Of a DNA stretch of 64,000 nt, positions 26,877-35,742 are shown piece by piece (the first letter of the stretch is position 1; the number at the start of each line of letters is the position of its first letter). The stretch is from Bryobacterales bacterium (GTDB lineage: Bacteria; Acidobacteriota; Terriglobia; Bryobacterales; UBA6623), in assembly GCA_028819255.1 (NCBI GenBank), contig JAPPMB010000137.1:39633-103632 (forward strand). Direction: 5' to 3'. The translations under genes and the position numbers were made by a program. The notes under the pieces are model-generated. The model was not told the origin of the DNA and made no database searches. It was given only the letters and a program-made list of their open reading frames with translations.

Positions 26877-28193
26877 TCAGACCCCCGGCATCGCCCGCTT
26901 CAGGGGCTTGAGCAGGACTGCCAGCAGCCCGGCGACCAAAACGCACATCACGCCGAGGACGGCGAAGAAGGTGGAGTGCGGCCAGCGCGTCCAGTTCACG
27001 CCGATGGCGGTCAGCTTGTTGCCGATGGCCGTGGCCACGAACCAGCCTCCCATCATCATTCCCCGCAGGCGGCGGGGGGCAACTTTGGACACCAGTGAGA
27101 GGCCCATCGGGGACAGGAGCAGCTCCCCGAGCGTCACGATGCCGTACGAGCAGATCAGCCACGCAGGAGACACCCGGTAGTCGTAGATGTCGGCGCCCGC
27201 AACGGAGGCCTCACCGACACGGGCCGCCCAGTACAGCACGAAGAAGGAGAGCCCGGTGAGAAGCATGCCCGCCGTCATCTTGGCCGGCGTCGAGGGCTCA
27301 ATTCCCCGCTTGCCCAGCCAACCCCAGAGCGCCACAAGCGGGAACGAGAGGATGAGGATCCAGGCCGGGTTGATGGCGTTCGCAATGGTTCCGGACACGT
27401 TCCAGTCGGTGTTGTCGTCGGCCCAGTAGGTGAGGGTGGAGCCGTTCTGGTGGAAGGCCATCCAGAAAACGATTACGATCGCGAACACGACGAGCAGGGC
27501 GATGACCCGGCGGGAATCGGGCACTCTGTCCAGTTGGCTCGCACCTGCGGACTCGTAATGGGATGACTGGACCGGCGTGTCCGCCTGTCGGACGGAGCGG
27601 CGGAAAAGGTACAGCGTCAACACGGAGATCACCATGCCGAACGCTGCGACGGCAAATGCCGGATGGTAGCCGACTTGTTGCTTCACGATCTCCATCACCA
27701 CGGGCGCCACAAACGCCCCGACGTTGATCCCGAAATAGAAGATGACGAACGCCCGGTCCTTCAGTGCGCTGCCGTCCGGGTAGAGGTTGCCCACCATCGT
27801 CGAGATATTCGGCTTGAACAGCCCGTTGCCGATGACCAGGCAGGTCAGGGCGGCGTACACGATGTCCAGCGAGCGGAAAGAGAGCAGGAGATGACCGGCC
27901 ACGAAGAAGACTCCGCCGATCAGGGTGGTCCTGAGGTATCCGAGATGCCGGTCCGCCAGGAATCCGCCTACCAGCGGGCTCGCGTAGACGAATGTGAGGT
28001 ACCAGGAGTACAGCCTGATCGCTTCCGCCTCGGTCCAGCCGAAGCCTTCGGCGGGATCCCGGAGATACAGCGTGAACAAGGCCAGCATGGAGTAGAAGCT
28101 GAATCTCTCCCACGCCTCCGACGCAAAGAGCACGTACAGGCCCTTTGGGTGCTTGTCTGGCTGCTGAGGCTGGATGGGTTCCATGCTGGACAT
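26877..28193 (-). CDS. POT/PTR2 family proton-dependent oligopeptide transporter
   Basis: From ATG 28193 the product is 438 residues with about 12-14 membrane helices. The usual N-terminal block HPKGLYVLFASEAWERFSFY contains the ExxER-type motif (EAWER) used for proton coupling. LVGGFLADRHLGYLRTT and NGLFKPNISTMVG are PTR2 signatures, and FYFGINVGAF is the second. It imports di- and tripeptides with protons across the inner membrane. An upstream reading to 28499 exists but has no transporter character. Its 5' region of 475 bases is shared with the divergent MFS gene. Confidence 0.92.
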   Translation of the reverse strand: MSSMEPIQPQQPDKHPKGLYVLFASEAWERFSFYSMLALFTLYLRDPAEGFGWTEAEAIRLYSWYLTFVYASPLVGGFLADRHLGYLRTTLIGGVFFVAGHLLLSFRSLDIVYAALTCLVIGNGLFKPNISTMVGNLYPDGSALKDRAFVIFYFGINVGAFVAPVVMEIVKQQVGYHPAFAVAAFGMVISVLTLYLFRRSVRQADTPVQSSHYESAGASQLDRVPDSRRVIALLVVFAIVIVFWMAFHQNGSTLTYWADDNTDWNVSGTIANAINPAWILILSFPLVALWGWLGKRGIEPSTPAKMTAGMLLTGLSFFVLYWAARVGEASVAGADIYDYRVSPAWLICSYGIVTLGELLLSPMGLSLVSKVAPRRLRGMMMGGWFVATAIGNKLTAIGVNWTRWPHSTFFAVLGVMCVLVAGLLAVLLKPLKRAMPGV

Positions 28194-28668
28194 CTGACGG
28201 ACACTCTCGGGAGGCCGCTTCGGCGCGATTGCCGTCTTCGCAGGCCCGAGGCAATGCATTATCTCACTTGGGGAGCCAGCGACGAATCCTCCAGCGCCTG
28301 CGAAATCTCCTCCCGACTGCATTCGTCCAGCCGATGAGTGCGCATGCGAGCCCGCTCTTCCGTCCTGATTCGGGCTGGCCCGGCCGCTGCCGCCGAGGTC
28401 CCGGATCCAGCACCGGCGGCCGGTCCGCACCCGGACCTTGGGCGTGCGGGCCGGCCGACGAGCCCCGCCCCATGCCGCAGCGCCTTGCCGAGGACACACC
28501 GGAACCGCAGGCCGGGGCGGGCCGCGACCAGACGGTACGAACTCCGGTGCTCCGCTGTCCCCGCGTCAGGCTCGCGTTCACGGAGCGCGGGCCGCAGCCC
28601 TCTGTGGGAAGATAGGGTTCCGACGGGCTGGGATCGTAGCCGCGTTCCGCGACGCGTCGGTGCGGCAA
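28194..28668. other. 0.5-kb divergent promoter region between POT and MFS genes
   Basis: ORFs here are extensions of the two flanking frames without family similarity. No clear sigma70 boxes or operator repeats were found. It must hold promoters for both genes. Confidence 0.4.
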
Positions 28669-29907
28669 ATGGACCAAAGCCGAAGGAAGCGCCGGATCGG
28701 CATTTTCGCCCGTACATTCCGGTCATTCCGCTATCGGAACTTCCGCTGGCTTTGGTGTGGGGCGTTCACCTCCACCACCGGCTTCTTCGTCGCCCAGGTC
28801 GCAGAGAGCTGGTACGTCTACGAACAAACGAGCTCGGAGAGCCTGCTCGGCCTGACGGCGTTTCTCAACGGGCTTCCGATCCTGATGTTCTCCGTGGTCG
28901 GCGGCGTGTTTGCCGACAGAATGGATCGCCGGTACCTGCTGATCGGATCGCAGGTCATGCAGATGGTCGCGGCCCTCGGCCTTGCGATTCTCTTTTTCGT
29001 CGAGGCCATCGAGATCTGGCACATCCTGACGGCGGCGTTCGTTGCGGGCCTAGGGCAGGCGTTCGGAGGGCCGGCCTACCAAGCTCTCATTCCGTCCCTC
29101 GTACCAAAGAAACACCTGCCCAACGCGATCGCACTCCTCTCGATCCAATTCAACCTGGCCGGCACCCTGGGCCGGCCCATTGGCGGCCTGGTGTTCAAGT
29201 TCTTTAGTCCGGCGATGTGCTTTCTGGTTAACGCGCTCAGCTTTCTGGCCGTGATCGTCTCCCTTCTCCTCCTGCGGATTCCGTTCATACCCAAGCCCGG
29301 GCAACAGAACCTGATTCGGAGCCTGCTCGAGGGCTTCCGCGCAATCCACGCGAGTGCGGCGCTTCGGTCACTGATGCTCCTCGCCGTGGTGACGGCATTC
29401 TGCGGCGTGCCGATCGCCCTGCTGCTGCCGGTGTTTGCGCGCGACGTCTTCGGTCTGGACGCGGGGGGCTTCGGCTGGATGGGAGCCGTGCTGGGAGCCG
29501 GGGCCGTGGTCGGAGCACTGAACGTCGCACGCCTCGGAAACGCTCCCAAGAAGGGCCGCGACTCACTGATCATGCAGGTTTTCCTGGGCGTGACGATCAT
29601 CGGCTTCGCGCTCGCCCGATGGCTCTCGCTCGCTACCGGTTTCCTCTTCCTTTGCGGAGGAGCGATCCTTGCGGTCTTCACGATGATCACATCCCTGGTG
29701 CAATTGAACGTCCCCGAGGAGATGCGCGGGCGAATCATGAGCGTCCACAACACCGCGTTCCGCGGAGTCATGCCGCTGAGCAACATCTCATGCGGCTATG
29801 CGGCAGAGAAGATTGGGGCGACAAATGTCCTGAGCTTCAACGGGGCAGTGCTGATCCTAGTGGCGCTGTGGTATGCCATCAGCGGCAATGAGGTCAGCAA
29901 GCTGTAA
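28669..29907 (+). CDS. MFS transporter of the DUF894/EntS-like group
   Basis: The 412-residue product from ATG 28669 has about 12 membrane helices. RSFRYRNFRWLWCGAFTS and QVAESWYVYEQTSSESLLG at the start, then GGVFADRMDRRYLLIGSQ (the MFS motif A loop) and PSLVPKKHLPNAIAL, are characteristic of the MFS_3 group to which the enterobactin exporter EntS belongs. It is probably a proton-driven exporter of a small molecule. No biosynthetic genes nearby point to a substrate. The upstream in-frame codons back to 28438 are not similar to the family. Confidence 0.88.
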   Translation: MDQSRRKRRIGIFARTFRSFRYRNFRWLWCGAFTSTTGFFVAQVAESWYVYEQTSSESLLGLTAFLNGLPILMFSVVGGVFADRMDRRYLLIGSQVMQMVAALGLAILFFVEAIEIWHILTAAFVAGLGQAFGGPAYQALIPSLVPKKHLPNAIALLSIQFNLAGTLGRPIGGLVFKFFSPAMCFLVNALSFLAVIVSLLLLRIPFIPKPGQQNLIRSLLEGFRAIHASAALRSLMLLAVVTAFCGVPIALLLPVFARDVFGLDAGGFGWMGAVLGAGAVVGALNVARLGNAPKKGRDSLIMQVFLGVTIIGFALARWLSLATGFLFLCGGAILAVFTMITSLVQLNVPEEMRGRIMSVHNTAFRGVMPLSNISCGYAAEKIGATNVLSFNGAVLILVALWYAISGNEVSKL

Positions 29908-30543
29908 CGGTCGGGTAGCAGCCGGCGCGCGAACCGGCGGGAAGAGGGTCCTTAGCGGGGCCGTCCGGCCGCCGGGCGGGGCTCTCGCTTCGCCGCGGGA
30001 TTCGTTTCCGCCCGGGCTTTTTGCGGAATGGCGCAGGTCGGGTTGTCAAACTCAACAGCTTCGCGCCGCAGGCACATCGCGGTACAGCACGGCAGCCTCC
30101 GCAGGAGTATCGAGGTGCAGGCCGGTCCCGCCCGAGAATGCCGGCTTCACCGAGCCGGAGGGGGCTTGATCCGCGCATCCTTCGACTCCCGCCGGTCCGG
30201 CGTCGGAGTCGAACCGAAGCGTAACCCTTGGCACCTTCCAACCTTCGCGTCCCTGAGGGCTACGCGACAGAACCCCTCATAGCTTCTCCGCTCGCTCCAG
30301 CAACGACCCTTCCGGTTGGTCGCCTCGGCGCGCTGGCCTCACACCTCGCCGGCGGCGGGCATTGCCGGCCGAGGGGCTGACCGCAATTCCGATCGGAAGT
30401 TCACCCAGGGTTCCGGCCGGATATCAAACCGGAGCCCCGCCGAAGGTTGCGCTCGCAGGACGTCGATCCACCGGGACAGATCCTAATCCGGCGCTCTGCG
30501 AAGTCCCAGTGACGGTCGATCCCGATCCGGTAAACTCTCTCCA
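29908..30543. other. 0.6-kb intergenic region with a strong hairpin
   Basis: No gene is recognised. The notable element is the long inverted repeat at 30181-30213. A T-arm-like sequence next to it does not belong to a complete tRNA. Confidence 0.45.
30181..30213. repeat. near-perfect inverted repeat (hairpin)
   Basis: TTCGACTCC (30181-30189) pairs with GGAGTCGAA (30205-30213), and inside it GCCGG (30191-30195) pairs with CCGGC (30197-30201) around a single T. One side has a single unpaired C and the other GTC. There is no following T-run, so it is not a typical intrinsic terminator. It could be a dyad operator, an RNA hairpin or part of a small repeat element. Confidence 0.6.
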
Positions 30544-31002
30544 ATGCCGAAGCAAGTACCCGTTGACGAATTCAGGGCCAGCATTGGAGCGGAGATCGCC
30601 GTGAGCGACTGGTTCACTATTTCCCAGGACCGCATCGACAACTTCGCAGACACGACCGAGGATCACCAGTGGATCCATGTGGATGTGGAGCGCGCCCGCA
30701 CGGAATCGCCGTTCAAGACGACGATCGGACACGGGTTCCTGAGCCTCTCGATGCTCGCCCCGATCATGATGAACACCGTGAAGGTCGCCGGGGACTTCAA
30801 GCACGGCATCAACTACGGCTTGAACCGCGTTCGTTTTCCATCGCCTGTGCCGGCCGGCAGCCGCATCCGGGGGCGCATCACGCCACACGCACTTGACGAG
30901 CACGAATGGGGTGTCCAGACGGTCTGGCAGGTCTACGTCGAACTCGAGCACTCACCGAAACCGTGTGTTGTGGCCGAATGGGTGACCAGGGCCTACCGAT
31001 AA
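30544..31002 (+). CDS. MaoC-like (R)-specific enoyl hydratase family protein
   Basis: A 152-residue single hot-dog domain protein. The hydratase motif is clear: FADTTEDHQWIHVDVERA, with Asp40 and His45 at the catalytic positions, followed by TTIGHGFLSLSML and NYGLNRVRFPSPVPAGS. These enzymes hydrate trans-2-enoyl-CoA. Close relatives include NodN-like proteins. It is likely cytoplasmic and dimeric. The gene stands alone, convergent with polA, which ends 64 bases downstream on the other strand. Confidence 0.92.
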   Translation: MPKQVPVDEFRASIGAEIAVSDWFTISQDRIDNFADTTEDHQWIHVDVERARTESPFKTTIGHGFLSLSMLAPIMMNTVKVAGDFKHGINYGLNRVRFPSPVPAGSRIRGRITPHALDEHEWGVQTVWQVYVELEHSPKPCVVAEWVTRAYR

Positions 31003-31065
31003 GCGGATCCGGCCCACGCCCGCAGCCTGCCGGGAAACGGGCCTCCGTCCGCGTCCGGCCCACGG

Positions 31066-33657
31066 CTACGGACCGGGCTTCATGTCACGCCAATTCAGGC
31101 CGCTCTTGACGTCGACGACCAGCGGCACTTCCAGCCTCGCCGCTGACCCCATTTCGCGCCTCACAATGGCGCTCACGGTCGCCGCCTCGCTCTCCGGCGC
31201 CTCGATGACCAGTTCGTCGTGGACCTGCAACAGCATTCGTGCCTGAAACCCTCCTCCTTGAAGCGCGGCGTCGGTTGAGACCATCGCCTTCTTGATGAGG
31301 TCCGCGGCAGTCCCCTGGATCGGGGAATTCTGGGCGATCCGGGCGGCAGCCGCCCTGGCCGCCGCGTTCCTGCTGTCAAGGTCTCTCACGGGCCTGCGGC
31401 GCCCGAACAGCGTCTCGCTGTAGCCGCAGCGGCGGGCCCGGTCAACGATCTCGTCCAGAAAGTCCTTGATGGAACCGTATCGTTCAAAGTAGCGGGCGAT
31501 GTAGTCCCGAGCGCTCTTCTGAGTGATGCCCAGCTGCTTGGCCAGCCCGAACGGACTGAGTCCATAGATGATCCCGAAGTTGACGGCCTTCGCCCGGTGT
31601 CGCTCTTCCGGCCCGACGAGCACCGGATCGATGCCGAGGACCTCCGATGCGGTCCTAGTGTGGATGTCGGCTCCGGTGCGGAATGCGTCTAGCAGCTTGG
31701 GATCCCCGGACATGTGCGCAAGCACGCGGAGTTCGATCTGCGAGTAGTCGGCGGCAATCAGGCGCCAGCCCGGCTCGGCGACAAACGCCTTCCGTATCTC
31801 CCTGCCCAGTTCGGTTCTGGACGGAATGTTCTGGAGGTTCGGATGGACGGAGGAGAGCCTTCCCGTGGCCGAACCGGTCGGGTTGAAGGTCGTGTGCAGC
31901 CGGTTGTCGGCGGCCACAAGACTTGGCAGGGTGTCGACGTAGGTGTTCTTGAGCTTCGTGTTCTGGCGCCAGTCAAGCACCTTGCTTGCGATCGGATGGC
32001 GCTTTGCCAAGCGCTCCAGCACGTCGGAAGCGGTGGAGGGCGCCTTGGTCTTGCCCCGCCGCCGAGGCGGCGGCAGGCCGAGATCCTGGTACAGCACCTC
32101 GCCGAGCTGCTTGGGCGAGCCGATGTTGAACTTCCGCCCGGCGAGCGCATGGATCTCCCGCCCCAAGTCGCTGATGCTCTCGCCAAGCCTAATTGAGAGT
32201 TCTTTCAGGACTGAGCGCTCCAGCAGGACTCCGGCATCCTCCATGCGGGCCAGCACGGGAGCGAGCGGGCGCTCGATCGTCTCGTAGAGATCGCGCAGGT
32301 TCGCTGAGTCGATCTCCCTGCGGAGCTGCTCGAACAAGGTCCGGGTGTGGCCGGCGGCGGCCGCAACGTCCGGCTTCCATGCTCTGCCGAGCCTGCGCTC
32401 GACGGTCTTGGGCAGCGTGTAGACGGTGCGGCTGGAGTCTGCCAGGAACGCCATGAGCATCGTGTCGTCGGCCGCTGCGGGGAACCGGATCCCCTGCTGG
32501 CGGAACGCATGGATCGCAGACTTCCAGTCGTGCACGCAGATGTCCCTGGCGCAGGACTCGAGCAGGTCCCTCGCCTGCGGCACAAGTTCCGGAGGCACGC
32601 GCCACGCCTCCCCGGCTTCCGCACAGAGCCCGAGACCCTCCGCGTCGCTGCCGCCCGACTTGAGATCGGAGGGCCCCAGGAGCGCGACCGAAACGGGTGC
32701 GCCCGACCCTTGCAGCCATTCCTCCAGCTGCCCCGCCGATTCGAAGACCTCGACTCTCACGGTAGGGACCGGCTGGCTCATGGCCCCCTCAAGCTGGCTA
32801 GCCAGGCTCTTGAACTCCAGCTCCTGGTACAGAGCCAGCAGCCGGTCCTGGTCCGGCTCCGTGCTCTGGACTCGCTCCAGGTCCAAGCGGAGGCTTCCCC
32901 GCGTGTCAAGGGTCGCCAGACGTTTGCTCAGCCGGATCTCCTCGGCGTTGTTCTGCAGGCTCTCCCGGTAGTTCTTTCGCCTCACTTCCCCTGCGTGCTC
33001 GAGGATGCCCTCGATGTCGCCGTAGGCCTCGATGAGCTGCTTGGCTCCCTTCGGGCCGATTCCCGGCGCCCCGGGAATGTTGTCCACCGGGTCCCCTCGC
33101 AAGGCGAGCATGTCCGTCACTCGGGAGGGCCTCACGCCCAAGTACGTCTCGACATCCGCCTCCCGGTACTCCTGGTTCCGTGCCGGATTCAGCATCACCA
33201 CGCCGTCACCCACCAGCTGCATCAGGTCCTTGTCCGAAGAGACGATCCAGACCTCGACGTCGAGGCCGGAGGCCTGGCCGGTCAGGAGTCCGATCGTGTC
33301 GTCGGCCTCGTATCCGTCCTCGGCCAGCACCTTGACGTTCCATGCGTCCAGCAGTCTCTGGATGTACGGAAGCTGGGCGGCAAGATCCTCCGGCATCTCG
33401 TCCCGGTTCGCCTTGTACTCCGGATAGATCTCCTCCCGGAACGTCGGGCCGTGCCCCTCCCACACGGCCACGACATAGTCCGGCTCGTGCTCGTCCAGCA
33501 GCTTCTTGAGCATGTTGTTGAAGACGTAGATCGCCTCCGTGGGCAGGCCGGCTGATGTCCGCAGCCCTGACACGACGGCACGCGCCCGCCCATAGAAGGC
33601 CCGAAAGATCAGGCCGAATGTGTCCAGCAGGAACAGCCGTTTGCGAATGAGGCCCAT
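31066..33657 (-). CDS. polA: DNA polymerase I
   Basis: The 863-residue product has an N-terminal 5' nuclease domain (about 1-290; LLDTFGLIFRAFYG and NIPGAPGIGPKGAKQLI helix-hairpin-helix). A degenerate proofreading-like domain follows (about 300-480), then the family A polymerase domain. Polymerase motif A, DYSQIELRVLAHMSGD, is at about 636. PTGRLSSVHPNLQNIP precedes it, the O helix has RHRAKAVNFGIIYG, and motif C VHDELVIEAPE is at about 811. The 3'-5' exonuclease acidic motif I (DTE type) is missing, replaced by VALLGPSDL, so proofreading is probably absent, as in Taq polymerase. It works in Okazaki fragment maturation and repair. Confidence 0.96.
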   Translation of the reverse strand: MGLIRKRLFLLDTFGLIFRAFYGRARAVVSGLRTSAGLPTEAIYVFNNMLKKLLDEHEPDYVVAVWEGHGPTFREEIYPEYKANRDEMPEDLAAQLPYIQRLLDAWNVKVLAEDGYEADDTIGLLTGQASGLDVEVWIVSSDKDLMQLVGDGVVMLNPARNQEYREADVETYLGVRPSRVTDMLALRGDPVDNIPGAPGIGPKGAKQLIEAYGDIEGILEHAGEVRRKNYRESLQNNAEEIRLSKRLATLDTRGSLRLDLERVQSTEPDQDRLLALYQELEFKSLASQLEGAMSQPVPTVRVEVFESAGQLEEWLQGSGAPVSVALLGPSDLKSGGSDAEGLGLCAEAGEAWRVPPELVPQARDLLESCARDICVHDWKSAIHAFRQQGIRFPAAADDTMLMAFLADSSRTVYTLPKTVERRLGRAWKPDVAAAAGHTRTLFEQLRREIDSANLRDLYETIERPLAPVLARMEDAGVLLERSVLKELSIRLGESISDLGREIHALAGRKFNIGSPKQLGEVLYQDLGLPPPRRRGKTKAPSTASDVLERLAKRHPIASKVLDWRQNTKLKNTYVDTLPSLVAADNRLHTTFNPTGSATGRLSSVHPNLQNIPSRTELGREIRKAFVAEPGWRLIAADYSQIELRVLAHMSGDPKLLDAFRTGADIHTRTASEVLGIDPVLVGPEERHRAKAVNFGIIYGLSPFGLAKQLGITQKSARDYIARYFERYGSIKDFLDEIVDRARRCGYSETLFGRRRPVRDLDSRNAAARAAAARIAQNSPIQGTAADLIKKAMVSTDAALQGGGFQARMLLQVHDELVIEAPESEAATVSAIVRREMGSAARLEVPLVVDVKSGLNWRDMKPGP

Positions 33658-33780
33658 TAGCGAGAGTGTAAGCCCTTGGCAGTCGGCGCACCTGCGCGGC
33701 TTTCCATCGCGTCCGATCCGGGCGGGAACCCGGTGATCGGGTTCAGTGCGATACTAACTGAAGGGGCACTTGGAGAGCAC

Positions 33781-34725
33781 ATGATCCAGCCGACGGCCAA
33801 GATCTGGCACAACGGGGAGTTCATCGCCTGGGATGACGCCAAGGTGCATGTCCTGACGCACGCTCTCCACTACGGCACCAGTGTTTTCGAAGGCATCCGC
33901 TGCTACGACACGCGGAAGGGCCCGGGCGTCTTCCGGCTTGCCGAGCACATCCGGAGGATGTTCGATTCCGCCAAGATCTACCGGATGACCGACCTTGGGT
34001 TCTCCCGGGCGGCGATCGAGCAGGCCTGCAAGGACATCGCGGTCGTCAACGGCCTCTCGTCCTGCTACATCCGCCCCATCGCCTTTCGCGGATACGGCGA
34101 CGTGGGCGTGCGGTCGCTGGGCAATCCGATCGAGATCTACATCGCCTGCTGGGAGTGGGGACGCTACCTCGGCTCGGAGGCGCTCGAGGAAGGCGTTGAC
34201 GTCTGCGTTTCCTCGTGGACGCGGATCGCTCCGAACACGCTGCCGGCGATCGCGAAGGTCGCGGCGAACTACATGAACTCGCAGCTGATCCTGATGGAGG
34301 CGAATCTGCACGGCTACACGGAGGGAATCGCGCTGGACACAGCCGGGTACGTGTCCGAGGGCAGTGGCGAGAACATCTTCCTTATCCGCGACGAGGTCAT
34401 CTACACGCCCCCCCTTGGCACCTCCGTTCTGCCCGGAATCACCCGGGACTCCGTCATTCGAATCGCCATCGACCTGGGCTACGCCCTGAAGGAGCAGGCG
34501 ATTCCGCGCGAATGGCTGTACATTGCCGATGAGCTCTTCTTCACCGGCACGGCCGCTGAAGTCACGCCGATCCGTTCCGTGGACCGAATTCCGGTGGGCG
34601 CCGGTAGGCGCGGGCCGATCACGGAACACATCCAGGCGGAGTTCCTCGCCATCACGTCAGGCGCCCAGCACGACCGCTACGGCTGGCTGAGCCTGCTGGA
34701 CTCCCGCAGTTCCGCCGCCGCCTGA
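33781..34725 (+). CDS. ilvE: branched-chain amino acid aminotransferase
   Basis: A 314-residue fold-type IV PLP enzyme. The start ATG 33781 gives the family N-terminus KIWHNGEFIAWDDAKVHVLT, and GGAGAG lies just upstream. HALHYGTSVFEGIRCYDT is the highly conserved active-site block. The PLP lysine is Lys159 in IAKVAANYMNSQL. GSGENIFLIRD and YTPPLGTSVLPGITRD bind cofactor phosphate and substrate. It transaminates valine, leucine and isoleucine with 2-oxoglutarate. It is divergent from polA, and the M50 protease gene follows after 14 bases. Confidence 0.94.
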   Translation: MIQPTAKIWHNGEFIAWDDAKVHVLTHALHYGTSVFEGIRCYDTRKGPGVFRLAEHIRRMFDSAKIYRMTDLGFSRAAIEQACKDIAVVNGLSSCYIRPIAFRGYGDVGVRSLGNPIEIYIACWEWGRYLGSEALEEGVDVCVSSWTRIAPNTLPAIAKVAANYMNSQLILMEANLHGYTEGIALDTAGYVSEGSGENIFLIRDEVIYTPPLGTSVLPGITRDSVIRIAIDLGYALKEQAIPREWLYIADELFFTGTAAEVTPIRSVDRIPVGAGRRGPITEHIQAEFLAITSGAQHDRYGWLSLLDSRSSAAA

Positions 34726-34739
34726 CCCGAGTCCCCGGA

Positions 34740-35726
34740 TTGTCGTCCGAATCGCCGCGCTCGACCGGGGGCGCCGAGTGGCTGCCGCCGGAGCGCGGAC
34801 CCCGATCGCGTGAGCCCCGGGAATCCGGCCGGCGGCCAGACCCGGATTCCGCAGGTTCGATCGGGTACGGCGAGGCGACCAGGGCGTGGCCCCCGAGCCG
34901 CGAGGTCCTTGCCGAATCCTACAGGCATCTGGCGGTGAACTACCGCCAAAGACCCTGGCTGCACGTCCTGCTGTTCGTCGCCACCGTCGCCTCGACCAGC
35001 CTGATGGTCTCGCCCACGTATTCGGCATGCGTCATGGCCATTCTTGTGGCGCACGAGTTCGGGCACTACTTCGCGGCCCGGCACCACCTGGTTCCGGCGA
35101 CGCTGCCCTACTTCATCCCCGTGCCGTTCTTCTTCGGCACGATGGGCGCCATCATCCGCATGTCTCCGTTGATTCCGAACCGGCGTGCGCTGTTTGACAT
35201 TGCCGCAGCCGGACCACTTGCGGGCATCGCCCTCGCCGTGCCCATCAGCTTCGTCGGCATCGCCATGTCCGAGCGGGTCCCGCTCCAGGACGACTTTACG
35301 GGAGTCGTCTTCGGGGACCCGCTGCTGTTCCAAGCGTTTGAGCGGGTCGTCTTCGGTCCGTCAGCCGACGGGGCCATACTGCTGATCCATGACATCGCCT
35401 TCGCCGGCTGGGTCGGCCTGTTCGTGACGGCCCTGAACCTGCTTCCGATCGGTCAGCTGGACGGAGGACACATCGCATTCGCCGCGCTCGCGGGCCGCAG
35501 CCGGTGGGTGGCGTGGGGCGGCTTCGGAATCCTGTGCGCGATCAGCCTCGCCACCAAGCTCCAGTATGTGCTGCTGCTGGTGCTGCTCCTGTTCATGGGC
35601 ATTCGTCACCCCCCCACGCTGGACGACTCCCTGCCGCTGGGCCGGACGAGAAGGATGCTCGCGCTGCTGCTTGTGGCAGTCTTCGTGCTGTGCTTTGTTC
35701 CCGACCCCATCACCATCCGTCCGTAG
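34740..35726 (+). CDS. site-2 protease family intramembrane metalloprotease (M50)
   Basis: The 328-residue frame from TTG 34740 has a proline- and arginine-rich cytoplasmic N-terminus followed by about six to seven membrane helices. VAHEFGHYFAARHH (residues 104-117) contains the zinc HExxH motif, and LLPIGQLDGGHIAFA is the LDG motif with the third zinc ligand. No PDZ domain is inserted, so it belongs to the EGY1-like or short S2P branch rather than RseP. It cleaves membrane proteins within the bilayer; the substrate is unknown. No ATG is available before the membrane part, so TTG or GTG must start translation. Confidence 0.85.
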   Translation: MSSESPRSTGGAEWLPPERGPRSREPRESGRRPDPDSAGSIGYGEATRAWPPSREVLAESYRHLAVNYRQRPWLHVLLFVATVASTSLMVSPTYSACVMAILVAHEFGHYFAARHHLVPATLPYFIPVPFFFGTMGAIIRMSPLIPNRRALFDIAAAGPLAGIALAVPISFVGIAMSERVPLQDDFTGVVFGDPLLFQAFERVVFGPSADGAILLIHDIAFAGWVGLFVTALNLLPIGQLDGGHIAFAALAGRSRWVAWGGFGILCAISLATKLQYVLLLVLLLFMGIRHPPTLDDSLPLGRTRRMLALLLVAVFVLCFVPDPITIRP

Positions 35727-35742
35727 GTGGACGGCGGACGTC

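Noticed and set aside
30181..30240. T-arm-like sequence (GGTTCGACTCC on the minus strand) suggesting a tRNA
   Set aside because: No matching acceptor stem, D arm or anticodon arm can be folded. The sequence belongs to the hairpin at 30181-30213.
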